Below are positions 41,247-52,732 of a stretch of DNA of 64,000 nt, one piece after another. Positions within the stretch are counted from its first letter, which is position 1. Every line of letters begins with the position of its first letter. Source of the DNA: Ahaetulla prasina (taxonomy: Eukaryota; Chordata; Lepidosauria; Squamata; Colubridae); assembly GCF_028640845.1 (NCBI RefSeq), contig NC_080546.1, positions 20,243,020 to 20,307,019 of the forward strand, written 5' to 3'. The notes under the pieces are model-generated. The model was not told where the DNA came from. It worked only from the letters and a program-made list of their open reading frames with translations, and ran no database searches. The position numbers and the translations under genes are program-made.

Positions 41247-41527
41247 CAGGGATCTCAAACTCAATTTCATTGAGGGCCACATCAGGGTTGCGTTTGACCT
41301 TGGGGGTTTGGGGTGTGTGGCCAGGGGGCGTGGCAAGCTCAATGTCCATTTTCGGCTGTGATGGCCTCCTGCAGCCCTCTGCCACTCCCCCCAAGCACAG
41401 CCCTCTTGCACACAGCCCTCCCGAGCTCCATTTTCATTGGCAGAGGCACTGCGGGCTAGTTCTTCACTGTTTAAGGGTGGCCCCACAGGCCAGATACGGC
41501 CCTCAGGCCTTGAGTTTGACACCCCTG
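41247..41527. mobile_element. 281-bp hAT-like MITE
   Basis: The ends are CAGGGATCTCAAACTCAATT and CCTTGAGTTTGACACCCCTG. Exact 8-bp duplication ATCTAACC at 41,239-41,246 and 41,528-41,535. GC-rich interior. A diverged relative is at 53,274. Confidence 0.95.
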
Positions 41528-41720
41528 ATCTAACCAGTGAGAAACTGGGAGGGCTTATGCAGATAGTCTTTGATTTGTTTAGTAACTATTCAAAGATACT
41601 ACAGTGTTTAGAATGTGACTTATGACCAATCCTTTTATTTAAGATCATTATAGTGTCCTATGGTCACATGACCATGAGCTGAACACTTGGCAACTGGCTC
41701 ACATTTATGATGGTTGCAGC

Positions 41721-41722
41721 AT

Positions 41723-41797
<75 letters not shown>

Positions 41798-41799
41798 TT
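41721..41799. repeat. (ATTT)n array at L2 3' end
   Basis: About 19 ATTT units, equal to the (AAAT)n tail of the minus-strand L2, expanded as a microsatellite. Confidence 0.95.
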
Positions 41800-43064
41800 G
41801 CATTTGTATACCGCCCTTCTCCCGAAGGACTCAGGGCAGTTAACAGCCAATTTAAAAGATACAATAAATACACATTAAAAACAGACTAAAAATTTATATA
41901 AATAGTGGCCAAAAATATTAAAAAAACTAAATAATACAAAAAACTAAAACCCCATTTAAAATTACTTAATCAGGCTAGCCCAGCTCGATGGAATAAAAGA
42001 GTCATCAGCTCAAGGCGGAAGGTCCGAAGGTCAGGGAGTTGGCGAAGCCCCGGAGGCAGCTCGTTCCAGAGGGCAGGAGCCCCCACAGAGAAGGCCCTTC
42101 CCCTGGGGGTCACCAGTCGACATTGTTTCACCGATGGCACCCCAAGGAGGCCCTCCCTGTGGGAGCGCACAGGTCGGTGGGAAGCTGTTTATGGCAGTAG
42201 GCGGTCCCTAAATAGCCCGGTCCTAAGCCATGGAGTGCTTTAAAGGTGGTAACCATCACCTTGAATTGCACCTGAAAGACCACCAGAAGCCAGTGCAGCC
42301 CGCGCAGGAGAGGTGTTATATGGGAGCCACGAGATGCTCCCTCTATCACCCGCGCGGCCGCATTCTGGACCAGTTGGAGCTCTCGGGTGCTCTTTAAGGG
42401 GAGCCCCATGTAGAGAGCATTGCAGTAGTCCAGGCGAGATGTAACGAGGGCATGGGTGACTGTGCGCAGAGAAACCCGGTCCAGAAAGGGACGCAACTGG
42501 CGGATCAGGTGAACCTGATAAAAAGCCCCCCTGGTGACGGCCGTCAAATGATCTTCAAGAGACAGCCGTGCATCCAGGAGGACGCCTAAGTTGCGTACCC
42601 TCTCTGTGGGGGCCAACGACTCGCCCCCAACAGTCAGCAATGGAGTAATCTGGCTGTACCGGAAAGCCGGCATCCACAGCCACTCGGTCTTCGAGGGATT
42701 GAGCTGAAGTCTGTTCTTCCCCATCGAGACCCGTACGGCTTCCAGACACCGGGACATGACGTCAACGGCCTCGTTGGGGTGGCCTGGGGTGGATATATAC
42801 AGCTGGGTGTCATCAGCATACAGATGACATCACACCCTAAAGCCACGGATGATCTCATTCAGCGGCTTCATATAGATGTTGAACAGAAGAGGTGAGAAGA
42901 CCAACCCCTGTGGCACCCCACATAGGAGGCGCCTCGGCGTCGACCTCTGCCCTCCTGCCAACACCGTCTGCGGCCGGTCGGAGAGATAGGAGGAGAACCA
43001 CCGATAAACGGTGCCACCCACTCCCATCCCCCCGAGCCGTCGCAGCAGGATACCATGGTCGATG
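41721..43064 (-). pseudogene. L2 LINE: RT palm to C-terminus, 5'-truncated
   Basis: Minus strand. RT segments include WFSSYLSDRPQTVLAGG, GVPQG and YADDTQLYIS, with the catalytic YADD at 42,809-42,820. Then come RNLGVLLDARLSLEDHLTAV, LVTSRLDYCNALYMGLPLK and LVQNAAARVIEG, and the C-terminal LWNELPPGLRQLPDLRTFR ends near 41,970. The 3' UTR carries the GAAGGGCGGTATACAAATGC tail and (AAAT)n at 41,721-41,799. Frameshifts near 42,835 and 42,150 inactivate it. AGCATT occurs on both sides (41,718 and 43,066), a possible short target duplication. The endonuclease is missing. Confidence 0.85.
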
Positions 43065-43359
43065 GTAGCATTCTAGGATCACAATGTGTAAACTTCCTAG
43101 CTGGCTTCTAACTGGTCAAGTCAATGGGAAAGCCAGCAGAGAAGGTTGTAAGTTGTGTTCATGTAAGATGTTTCATTTAGTGATTGATTCACTTGATGAC
43201 CATGGGAAAACATGGGTATAAAATTGGATATAGTCAAGTGATGACATCTCAAAGTCCACACCACTTGATGAATTTTCAAGTCCAAGTTGTGGTTGTAAGT
43301 GGCAGACTACCTACAGCCCTATTCAGGCATTTCCTGAAGGCATACAATCTTGAAATTAT

Positions 43360-43930
43360 TGTTGTGGTCCACCAGCAGAGCTGGCAGCAGATTCGGACAG
43401 TGAGGAGGTTGGGGAGGAACATGGGCTAGTCCTGGAGTCTGCAGAAGGCTCTGATGAGTGCTCTGCATCAGAGGCAAAGAGGGGGCCAGGGCCATACGGC
43501 AGGTATCAGCTGCCTTCGGAGTCAGACATCAGTGAGGTAGGTGAACAGCTGGAGCCTATTCCCAATGTGTGCATGCGCAGAGTTGCTGGACAAAGGGAAT
43601 AGCTAAGGAACAAGGGTTGACTTGGGAGTAAAGCCACAGGTGGATGATGAACGGCCCCTCCCATAGGGAATAAAAGAGGAGCAAAATGGGAGGGGAGTTT
43701 GCAGGAGACAATTAGTTCACTTGATTGGTTTGTGACTTTCAGAGACTTGCCAAGTTTTGAAGATATCAGCCTGGCAGCTCTCCAAGTCAGATAAGGTCTG
43801 TGATTGTAAATTTTCCTTTGAAAGACTTTGCTGGATGTGAATGAGAGGAATTCACAGTAACTTAATAAAAAGGGGTTTTTGTCGGGACAAGGAGTCTGCT
43901 TCATGCTCTTGGGAAGCCAAGGTCAGAACA
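43360..43930 (+). mobile_element. Solo LTR (family B), 571 bp
   Basis: TGTTGTGGTCCACCAGCAGA at the left end and GGTCAGAACA at the right, with an exact 5-bp duplication ATTAT (43,355-43,359 and 43,931-43,935). AATAAAAGAGG near 43,669 looks like a TATA element, and AATAAAAAGG near 43,864 a poly(A) signal, spaced as in an LTR. The 5' half is GC-richer. No internal viral sequence nearby and no second copy in the window. Confidence 0.88.
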
Positions 43931-44039
43931 ATTATGTAGAAAAAGAAAAAGTGTATATTTCCTAAGATTGAAAATCAGGCTTGTCAGATGTTATATCTTT
44001 TCTATCCTGCTCTACAAAGTAGAGAGTTCATCTCTGACA

Positions 44040-44445
44040 GAAAGTCACTTGAAGAGACTAGATGCATTTGAAATGTGGATTTACAGGTGGCTGTTACATA
44101 TAAATTAGGTTGACAAAATCAGAAATGAGGAGGTGATAAGCCGGGGAAAGCAAAGGAAAATCATCAAAACCATAAAAAAGCAAAAGTTAGAATATTTTGG
44201 ACAGGTGATGCGACACCCAGAAAAATACAGCATCCTTCACTTAATCCTCCAAGGAAAGATTGAAGGCAAATGAGGTCCAGGCAGAAGAACATCATGGGTC
44301 AAAAATCTAAGGGACTGGTTTGGACAAAACTCAGCAGCACTTTTTTGTGCGGCTGTTGATAAAAGTAGGATTGCCAACATGATCACCAATGTCCAATGGC
44401 GGATACGGCACAAGAAGAAGAGAAGATTTCCTACAGCCAAACATC
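44040..44445 (+). pseudogene. LINE C-terminal fragment (endonuclease/RT type)
   Basis: The plus frame encodes EMWIYRWLLHINWVDKIRNE, then EYFGQVMRHPEKYSILHLIL, QGKIEGK, a stop, and GPGRRTSWVKNLRDWFG. The order EMW-RR-L-W-D, FG-V-R, LILQGKIEG, GRR-SWLKNLR is the C-terminal signature of RTE-like and related LINEs. One internal stop (44,270) and no RT palm. The clade is not certain. Confidence 0.65.
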
Positions 44446-44800
44446 CTTTCCACTTTTATTCTCCCAATCTCTATGCATCTGAATGATATCTGAAAACAGC
44501 AGTACTTACGTTCCCTTTCATAACTCCCTTGTATACAATGTGGGTAGGCTGGTCAAAGCAAACAGGAAGGTTGAAAAAAATGCTTTGATAATTTAGGTAG
44601 CGTTAGTGCGTGCTGCCCTACTCTCTATCACTTTGAAGCTTCTCAGGTAATTGACATTGTCAAAGTTGTCCAAGCACAAATACTTTCTCATACTTATATA
44701 CACTAAGTTTGGCACAGAAACATCCATAGATGGGAGCATTGTGATGGGCTTAACTTCTGGAAGATGAATGAGTAAGAATTTAAGACAAAGACATCATGCT
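44446..44800. other. Unassigned sequence
   Basis: Nothing recognised. Confidence 0.3.
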
Positions 44801-44807
44801 TGAAAAC

Positions 44808-45200
44808 TAGAATAGAATAATAGAATAGAATTTTTTATTGGCCAAGTGTGATTGGACACACAAGGAATTTGTCTTGCTGCATATGCTCTCAGTGTACATA
44901 AAAGAAAAGATACGTTCATCAAAGTACAACATTTACAACACAAATGATGGTCAATATATCAATATAAATCATAAGGATTGCCAGCAACAAAGTTACAGTC
45001 ATACAGTCATAAGTGGAAAGAGATTGGTGATGGGAACGATGAGAAGATTAATAGTAGTGCAGATTTAGTAAATAGTTTGACAGTGTTGAGGGAATTATTT
45101 GTTTAGCAGCCTTCGGGAAAAAACTGTTCTTGTGTCTAGTTATTCTGGTGTGCAGTGCTCTATAGCGTCCTTTTAAGGGTAGGAGTTGAAACTAGGGAAG
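44808..45200 (-). mobile_element. CR1/Rex-type LINE 3' end with (AATAG)n tail, copy 3
   Basis: TTTTTATTGGCCAAGTGTGA, the AAAGAAAAGATACGTTCATC block, ATCATAAGGATTGCCAGCAA and GGGAAAAAACTGTTCTTGTG match copy 4 at 50.6 kb almost base for base. A short piece of the ORF C-terminus lies at the right end. 5'-truncated. Confidence 0.85.
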
Positions 45201-46243
45201 CATTTTGATGATTTGGTAGTGAGATGCATTTATAATTGGTATTCATAAGATCCTGTGTACAATAATATAACAGTACACAGATAAGCAATTCTTCCTGGTC
45301 TAGTCCTTGATACTTTTATATACACATAGTAATAATGAAAACAATGGGGCAAAAGGACATTTTATGAAGCTTAACATAAACAAGAACAAAGCAGAGTTAT
45401 CCCTCATGCTATTTTTTTGCAAAAGAATACCCCTAGAATTTTCAATTTATCATAATTTGCCTTTCATAATTTAATTACTTTACACATATAGTAGTTACAG
45501 TAAGATTATATCCTTAAACTGAAAATACAATTTACCCTCTATATCTTTATGCAATGCAGTGATGAAGATTTCCCAGTATGAAATCTTCCAGAGAATTTAA
45601 AAGCACAAATCCCAAAAATCTCAATCGGGATAATGGGAGTTGCAATTCCATCTTATAGAGTGAATGCCAGGCAGAAATGATCATTTGAAGTAGCTTTAGA
45701 TCATCTGAGAGCTCTTTTGTAAACAAGATATCCATAATAATCTAGCTGAGTGACAACTAATCTAAGAAGCCTCTTATATTCCGGTTATTATTACTTATGG
45801 TGTGGACCCAGATGTCATTTGAAGTTTGTGATATCATATTGATATGTATTACAAAGACCAGATTCTTTTCTTTCTTGGTAAGTGTCCTTGCCTTATATTT
45901 CATACATGCTACATCCTGTGGCAGCTTTATCTTCATGATTAACTCTGCCGTTTCTGTAGTCTGCACCCAGTTTCATAAAAATGTCATTATTTCTCACGTT
46001 CACTGCTGTTTCAACCAACACTTTGTGACCTTCAAACGTATAATGGGCGTATCGGCTTATGGCAGATAACAACTGGAAAATTCCAAACGAAAAGCCCTTA
46101 AAAAAATTAGGAAGTTCTGACTCGGTTTTAAAATGATAAGGGCACCAAATAAAGAAGATCATCTGGTCATTAAAAAAAATAATCTGAGAGGTCCTTGGTG
46201 CTCTCTGGGCTCGGTTGTTTTCTTGCATTGGGTAATTGAAACG
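45201..46243. other. Unassigned sequence (about 1 kb)
   Basis: No gene or recognised repeat. Confidence 0.35.
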
Positions 46244-46480
46244 TTACCCAAGTTACCCAAGTTACCTAACATCATACCCAAGTTACCTAACATCATCTCT
46301 ACTAACATCATCCCATTCCTAAGAGGACCATAAGGGGCGTGCATAAGCACACAAACGTGCCTACCGTTCCTGTCCTATTGTTTTTCTTTTCTTCTTCCTA
46401 TATATGTTTATATGTGTATATACTATATAATCTTTTTGTATGATGTTGTGACAAAATAAATAAAATTAAAAAAAAAAATC
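46244..46480 (+). mobile_element. CR1-superfamily LINE 3' end (56-kb family)
   Basis: ATCATCCCATTCCTAAGAGG, ACCATAAGGGGCGTGCATAA and GTATGATGTTGTGACAAAAT plus an A-rich tail equal the 3' end of the LINE at 58.5 kb. Upstream the short unit CCCAAGTTACCTAACATCAT is tandemly repeated two to three times (46,246-46,300). 5'-truncated to under 200 bp. Confidence 0.85.
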
Positions 46481-47405
46481 TCGTACTGATGGTGTTACCT
46501 AATTGGATAATGAAACATCTGCAAGAAAACAACCAAGTTCAGAGAGCACAAAGAACTCCTCATTGTAACCCTGAGATACAAATACTCTCCTTTTTAAAAA
46601 AAAATCTAGCAAATGGTGTCCATGAAGCAAATGGATCTACGAGTACTTGAGGAAGATTGTTTCCTGCAGTGAGCATTTAGTATTGGTCAAGCACCTCATT
46701 AAAAATCAGTGAAAATGTGGTTGTTTCAGTTTTGTCCTGTTCACTAGCATTGAATCAGAACAGTACACATGCTTCTCACCCCCTTTATCATTAGAAAAAA
46801 AAATTAGTTATTTGTATAGTGAAGCATGGAATAATGGCTATGGTAGAGGGAAGAAATCATTTTAATTGCTACAGCTCTGGCAATATGACATCTAATGTAT
46901 CCTTCAATAACCAGGTTATCTCTCAAATTGCAACTTTCATCAGTGCAAAACATAACCTAAATCAGGTTCACGTATGTCATTCAGGTAATTAAGCTTTAAT
47001 GAAGAAGCTCCATGGTTACCAGTACTTTAGACCTGTCCAAATTTTCAGATATTGGCATCGTATAAACCAGCCCATAAATGAATCATTTCATTAAAGCTGG
47101 GTTATGAGAAAGTCATAGAAAATTATTTTCGGGGACAGCTGGTCTTCTGAAATTATTTTAAAAATAGGGATTTATGTTCTGGCTCAGTCCTGAATAGATT
47201 TAGGATTGCTACGGTTATAGCTAGGCATTGACTCCTGGCTATTCACCATTCACCCAACTCCCCTTAACATTTTTCCCATCCATAGAAAACAAAAGACCAG
47301 CATTTTTGTAAGATCTCTGGAATTAGATTGTTCAGCTAAAACTCTTTATATTAGTTAGATAGTTACTGTATGTTAAAGAAATGAGAGAACCTACTTAAAA
47401 TACAA
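46481..47405. other. Unassigned sequence
   Basis: Nothing recognised. Confidence 0.3.
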
Positions 47406-47411
47406 ATAGCT

Positions 47412-48050
47412 ATATTGTTGTTAGTCATGAAGTCATGTCCGACCCATCGTGACCCCATGGACAACGTTCCTCCAGACCTTCCTGTCCTCTACCATCCCTC
47501 AGAATCCATTTAAGCTCACACCTATTACTTCAGTGACTCCATCCAGCCACTGTCATTCTCTGTCATCCCCTTCTTTTTTTGCCCTCAATCTTTCCCAGCA
47601 TTAGGCTCTTCTCCAGTGAGTCCTTCCTTCTCATTAGGTGGCCAAAGTATTTCAGTTTCATCTTCAGGATCTGGCCTTCTAAAGAGCAGTCAGGGTTGAT
47701 CTTCTCTAGGACTGACCGGTTTGCAGTCCAAGGGACTTGCAGGAGTCTTCTCCAGCACCAGAGTTCAACGGCCTCAATTCTTTGTGCTCAGCCTTCCTTA
47801 TGGTCCAACTTTCACAGCCATACATTGCAACTGAGAAAACCTTAGTCTTGACTATAGCACTTTAGTTGGCAGGGTGATATCTCTGCTTTTTAGTATGCTG
47901 TCTAAATTTGCCATAGCTTTCCTCCCCAGGAGCAAGCTGGCTGTAGTCCCCATCTGCGGTGATCCTGAATCCCAGAAAAATAAAATCTGTCACTAACTCC
48001 ATTTCTTCCCCATCTATTTGCCAGGAATTGATAAATAGTTATGTAGAGTT
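47412..48050 (-). pseudogene. Bov-B (RTE) LINE 3' part
   Basis: The plus strand shows GTCATGTCCGACCCATCGTG, ACCCCATGGACAACG and TCTTCTCCAGTGAGTCCTTC, the antisense of the Bov-B 3' end. Minus-strand pieces encode VTDFIFLG, FSVAMYGCESWTIRKAEHKE and the KAMANLDSILKSRDITLP region across frame changes, the C-terminal region of the RTE protein. RT and endonuclease domains are missing. Bov-B is known for horizontal transfer between squamates and ruminants and supplies the tail of Sauria SINEs. Confidence 0.85.
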
Positions 48051-48204
48051 GGTCAAATAAGCCACTTGATGATTTAAGATCTCTTTTTGTTTGGAAAGTT
48101 TCTCTTCTGATGGTCTTTCTCCTTCTTTCATAATTGCTCCTTGTGTTGGAAAAGAATTTCCATGGGCATCCAACAATCATGAACAATCAGATTCACACAT
48201 GTAA

Positions 48205-48479
48205 GTGTCTATGGAGATTCTCAGTCATCCAGGTCATGGTTGTCCCAAAGGTGCTTTTTCAAGAGGCAACTGGACTTTCTGGTTTTTCTTTCAAGACATT
48301 TTGCTTCTTATCCAAGAAGCTTCTTCAGCTCTTACTGGATGGTCCTTCCATTCCAGTGGGGATCCTTCCATTCCCCACTGTCCAGTCAGAACTGAAGAAG
48401 CTTCTTGGATAAAGAACCAAAACGTCTTCAAAGAAAAACCAGAAAGTTCAGTTGCCTCTTGAAAAAAACCACCTTTGAG
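48205..48479. mobile_element. Asymmetric foldback repeat, copy 6, with 12-bp target duplication
   Basis: Full long arm at the left (TGTCTATGGAGATTCTCAGT, CATCCAGGTCATGG), minus-strand module (about 48,297-48,330), duplicated GATCCTTCCATTCC centre, plus-strand module (48,393-48,428), short arm ending CACCTTTGAG. TCACACATGTAA occurs at 48,193-48,204 and 48,480-48,491, an exact 12-bp duplication. Its length argues against hAT (8) or mariner (2) and suits retroposition. Confidence 0.85.
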
Positions 48480-48586
48480 TCACACATGTAACGTTCAATC
48501 TGACACTTCATTGTTCTTTGCCTATTGCATAGAAAACACCCCAGATTTCCAGATTTCTCTTGAGAACTGCTAAGTGAGGTCCAAAG

Positions 48587-48702
48587 CAGGGCTGTCAAAC
48601 TTGCGACCCACTGGCTGTTCCCACACCTGATTTAGCGAAGGGGGGAAAAAATCACGATATGTCACGTGATGCCACCGTGATGACATGAGTTTGACGCCCC
48701 TG
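48587..48702. mobile_element. 116-bp hAT-like MITE
   Basis: CAGGGCTGTCAAACTTG at the left and GACATGAGTTTGACGCCCCTG at the right. Same family as 19,745. Flanks GTCCAAAG and GTCTAAGA match at five of eight bases only. Confidence 0.65.
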
Positions 48703-48710
48703 GTCTAAGA

Positions 48711-49914
48711 TATTCAGGGAGTGTCAGACCTAAACCTCTTGCATTCATATAGTGAATCCAAGCTAATTCCATGCTTGAATCTTCCGCCCAGCCAAGATGG
48801 TTGCTCTCATATGTCAGAAAGCATATTATACATTATCTAATATGTGCAAACTCCATCTTCAGACATGCTGACGAATATGGAATCTATATTAGGCAGACTA
48901 ATAATATAACTTACATGCAGTATGCATTTGGGGACCTAGCAAATTCCAAAGCTGGATGAGTTAAAAAGAACCATGAATATTATCTGATTAAATTGAAGAA
49001 AAAATATATCTTGTATCACCCAGGTATTAGACTTCACTATCTTTTTCATTCTTAGGAGACTGATTTCAGTGAACGGTAGGGTTGCATATGTGTCTCTGTG
49101 GCCATTTCATGATAAATTATAGGTAAGCACATGTTTCTAATACATAATTTTTCATCTACTGCTATCTGGTCAGCCCACCTGGTTTCTATAGTTTACCATA
49201 TTGGCAGTGAAGCAAGGAAAAATCAGTATTATTCCAGTTACTGAACATATGCATCTGCAACCTTGTGTTTTGCTAAATGCATAGTGTTTTTGTTTGCTTA
49301 CTGAATGAGGGTGAAGGGTGACTTAGTATTTGTTGCAAAAGATATTCAGCCAATAGAAGCAAAAGGAAGGTGGGAAGCATCTCAAAAGAAGCTCTCCCTA
49401 CTTTTCTGGAAAGTAAAATACTAGTAAAACACTAGTAAAAGTAACTAGAAATTACTAGAATTTAGTACTAAATTACTAGAATTTAGTACTAGAAATTACT
49501 AGAATTTAGTACTAGAAAAGAAATGCTTTCAAATCTATAAGATTCTGTTACTATACCCTTATAACTAGTACTTATTACAGCATTAGTACCTATGGTCTTT
49601 GTTTGTTGTCTGGATGAGAAGAGCTGACAAATAGGCTCGCCATACCTCATGCCCAATTGCTGTTATAGGATTACAATTTGGAGAGTTCATGCACCAAGCT
49701 CTCTAGCATTTCTTGCTGCTAGAATTTAAATATAAATGGAAGGCCTTAAGTTAGGGAAAACAATAGCAGAATATAGAACTAGGTTGTTGACCATGCAAAC
49801 TGTTTTATGTGATTTTTTTTAAGGCTGTACCATTTAGCAGAAAGTAACGGTGGGTTGCATTTTATGAAGAAGTTTCAAGTCTGGGGTTAAGAAAGAATCT
49901 GAGGGAGAAAAGTC
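48711..49914. other. Unassigned sequence with a short tandem repeat
   Basis: At 49,451-49,516 a 22-24-bp unit containing ATTACTAGAATTTAGTACTA is repeated about three times. Nothing else recognised. Confidence 0.4.
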
Positions 49915-49922
49915 TTCTAGAA

Positions 49923-50057
49923 CAGGGATCTCCAACCTTGGTCCCTTTAAGACTTGTGGACTTCAATTCCCAGAGTTCCTCAGCCAGCTTTGCTGGCTGA
50001 GGGACTCTGGGAGTTGAAGTCCACAAGTCTTAAAAGGACCAAGGTTGGAGACCCCTG
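49923..50057. mobile_element. 135-bp palindromic hAT-like MITE
   Basis: CAGGGATCTCCAACCTTGGT and its inverted copy at the right end, nearly perfect arms, and a CAGCCAGC/GCTGGCTG centre. Exact 8-bp duplication TTCTAGAA at 49,915-49,922 and 50,058-50,065. Confidence 0.95.
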
Positions 50058-50065
50058 TTCTAGAA

Positions 50066-50611
50066 TGTTCAAGAAGCATATAGAGCTGAATGAAGGTCAT
50101 GGGTAAGAATATATGAGGAAATAGGATCAGAAAGCCAAGAGGGTATAAGTAGTCTTGGACTTATTTCCCGTTGCTTAGCTATCATTCAAAGATACCATTG
50201 ACATCCCCAAGAATACTTAACAACCTAGTTCCAAAGTTCTAACAGCTGTGTCTCAACCACACACTCCCCCCCACCCTTGGTCACTTGACTGCCTGTCAAA
50301 AACTCATAAACTGGTCACATTTACAGCCATTTGCAATATCCTCTGGTTACATGACTATATTTTGTGACATTTTTTATGAAAACCAACATTTACTTCAGAC
50401 TTTCGGCAAAACCAGCCGAAAGTGAAAAAATTGGCTTGCCTAGGGACTATGGTATTTGTTTAAAGACCATAGCAGTCACTTAACAACCACTGCAAAAAAA
50501 AATAATCATAAAAATTAGGCCAGTCACACAGGTGACCTGCTTTTCGATGGTCAAGACTTATAAATTCAATGGGCAGGCTCCATTATGGTGATATGTTGAG
50601 GACTGCTTTGA
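50066..50611. other. Unassigned, possibly an old TA-type MITE
   Basis: From about 50,275 words such as GGTCACTTGACTGCC, GGTTACATGAC, CAGTCACTTAACAACC and TGTTGAGGACTGC recall the MITE at 55,218, but order and ends are too decayed to define it. Confidence 0.3.
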
Positions 50612-51110
50612 TAAGACTAGAATAGAATAGAATAGAATTTTTTAATGGGCAAGTGTGATTGGACACACAAGGAATTTGCCTTGGTGCATATGCTCTCAGT
50701 GTACATAAAAGAAAAGATACCTTCATCAAGGTACAACATTTGCAACACAAATGATGGTCAATATATCAATATAAATCATAAGGATTGCCAGCAACAAAGT
50801 TACAGTCATACAGTCGTAAGTGGAAAGAGATTGGTGATGGGAACGATGAGAAGATTAATAGTAGTGCAGATTTAGTAAATAGTTTGACAATGTTGAGGGA
50901 ATTATTTGTTCAGCAGAGTGATGGCCTTCGGGAAAAAACTGTTCTTGTGTCTAATTGTTCTGGTGTGCAGTGCTCTATAGCGTCGTTTTGAGGGTAGGAG
51001 TTGAAACAGTTTATGTCCTGGATGTGAGGGATCTGTAAATATTTTCACGGCCCTCTTCTTGACTAATAGGAAAGCTTTGAAAAGATCAGGATTGAGCTTG
51101 TGCTTCAATC
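50612..51110 (-). pseudogene. CR1/Rex-type LINE 3' end with ORF C-terminus, copy 4
   Basis: The AATAG tail at 50,617-50,638 is followed by a 3' UTR nearly identical to copy 3. The minus-strand frame 51,108-50,902 ends in LFQLLPSKRRYRALHTRTIR and HKNSFFPKAITLLNK before a stop. This ending (LLPS-RRYR...R-KNSF-P-A--LLN) is typical of Rex1/CR1-type fish and reptile LINEs. The longest copy of this family here. RT absent. Confidence 0.85.
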
Positions 51111-52015
51111 AGGAACAGACAAAAAGCTAATGTACCCAGTCAGAGTGACAATAGAAGTGAATATTTTGGCAGCCAGCAGTGGAGTAGCTATGAGGAGTTC
51201 AAGGTGAGTCAACCAAAGTACATGAGAGAATATTGCAGTAATTAATACAAGAAACAACAAATGAAAGCGATGGGTCTGTAAGCGTCTATCAGGCATAGAC
51301 TTATTTTGAGACCATGATTGGTTAAAGTACGTTCCTGAGTATACTCTCAATTAAAGTCTAGCTTTATTCTGCATAACACATGTCATATAACACTGTCATA
51401 CTGACAGGTGTCCAATTAGATTTTAAAAGGGGTCAGTCTATTCCTTCCAAATCTCAATAGATATTCATCTCAACTAGGACCTCAGGTGACCAGTCTTTCA
51501 AACACAAGTAAGAAATAACTGAAATATTTTTCCCTGGCTACATTTGTAAGTTTTCAGAATAATGAATCATTTATACTTTCCAGGGATTTGTGTAATACAT
51601 CTATGTTTGTGTGTGTTTAAAAGCATCTACCAAGGATCACATTTTATTATCCCTTGCCAACAAGGCAGCAGGAAATCAAAATTAATTAACTACCAAAGGT
51701 ATTTGAAAGAGGTATTCCTGTTAATGAGTTTTTACACAAATAAACTAATCCCCTCCGCTGAAATTTAAATGCATGTATGCGGGTATATATGAATATAGGA
51801 AAGTACAGTTGTGAAGGTTATAGTAAAACAACAAATCTGGGGAATTTGCAAGGGGTGTGTTACAACTGCAGGGTGTGTGCCCCCTTTAATATGGCAATAA
51901 AGCAAAAGTAGAAGGGCCCCACACCAATATGGAGAGTGATTTCATCAACACTGTTCTGTTTTTCTCCAGCACAAAGAAGGGCCCCCAGACATGGACTCTT
52001 TAGATTCCCAACACT
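51111..52015. other. Unassigned sequence
   Basis: Nothing recognised. Confidence 0.3.
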
Positions 52016-52415
52016 AAATAACAGAATAACAGAATTGGAAAGGACCTTGGAGGTCTTTTAGTCTAATCCCCGGGTCCAACAGGAGAACCTATGCCATTCC
52101 ATAAAAATGGTTGTCCAATCTCTTCTTAAAAGCCTCCAGCAATGGAGTACCCACAACTTCTAAAGGCAAATGGTTACACTGGTTAATTGTTCTCACTGTC
52201 TGGAAATTTTTCCTTAGTTCTAAATTGCTTCTCTCCTTGATTACTATCCATCCACTGCTTCTTGCCCTGCCTCTGGGTGCTTTGGGGAATAGGTTGACCT
52301 CTTCTTCTTTGTGGAAGCCCCTGAGATATTGGAACACTGCTATCATGTCTCCCCTAGTCCTTCTCTTCACAAGACTAGACTGATAGCTAATGACATATAG
52401 CTTACTTTCAGTCAC
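52016..52415 (-). pseudogene. CR1 LINE ORF2 C-terminus and 3' end
   Basis: The minus-strand frame reads MIAVFQYLRGFHKEEEVNLF, LELRKNFQTVRTINQCNHLP and TPLLEAFKKRLDNHFYGM, the highly conserved CR1 C-terminus. It is followed at 52,060-52,030 by the 3' UTR (antisense AACAGAATTGGAAAGGACCT). About 100 residues, 5'-truncated. Confidence 0.85.
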
Positions 52416-52730
52416 TGATTAACCACAAAAACAAATTCATTAAACTGGATTTCAGTAAGAGATGCTAATATTGTCCCCATGTAAAGATTTCTGGAGTGTT
52501 CAGGACTTCAACAGAAGCTTTTTCCTTGACATTTAACTTATTTACCATTAGCAGAATGCTTGTGATTATCATATGTATGACTCTCTCAGCCCAGCACATC
52601 TCACAGGACAAATAAGAGAAGGAAGGTGTGTTAGATATGTTTGCTTCCTTGAGTTATTTGTAAAAGTAATAAAGGGAGGATACAAATAAATATTTTACTT
52701 GAATATTATGGACTGTCTCAATTAATAATA
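52416..52730. other. Unassigned sequence
   Basis: Nothing recognised. Confidence 0.3.
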
Positions 52731-52732
52731 TA

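Larger units (their letters stand above)
41560..43313. mobile_element. TA-type MITE split by an L2 LINE
   Basis: The left part (41,560-41,720: GTGACTTATGACC, TGGTCACATGACC, TTGGCAACTGGCTCACATTT) and right part (43,075-43,313: GTCAATGGGAAAGCC ... GTTGTGGTTGTAAG, AGACTACC) join into the same consensus as the copy at 55,218. The L2 LINE separates them. Confidence 0.6.
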
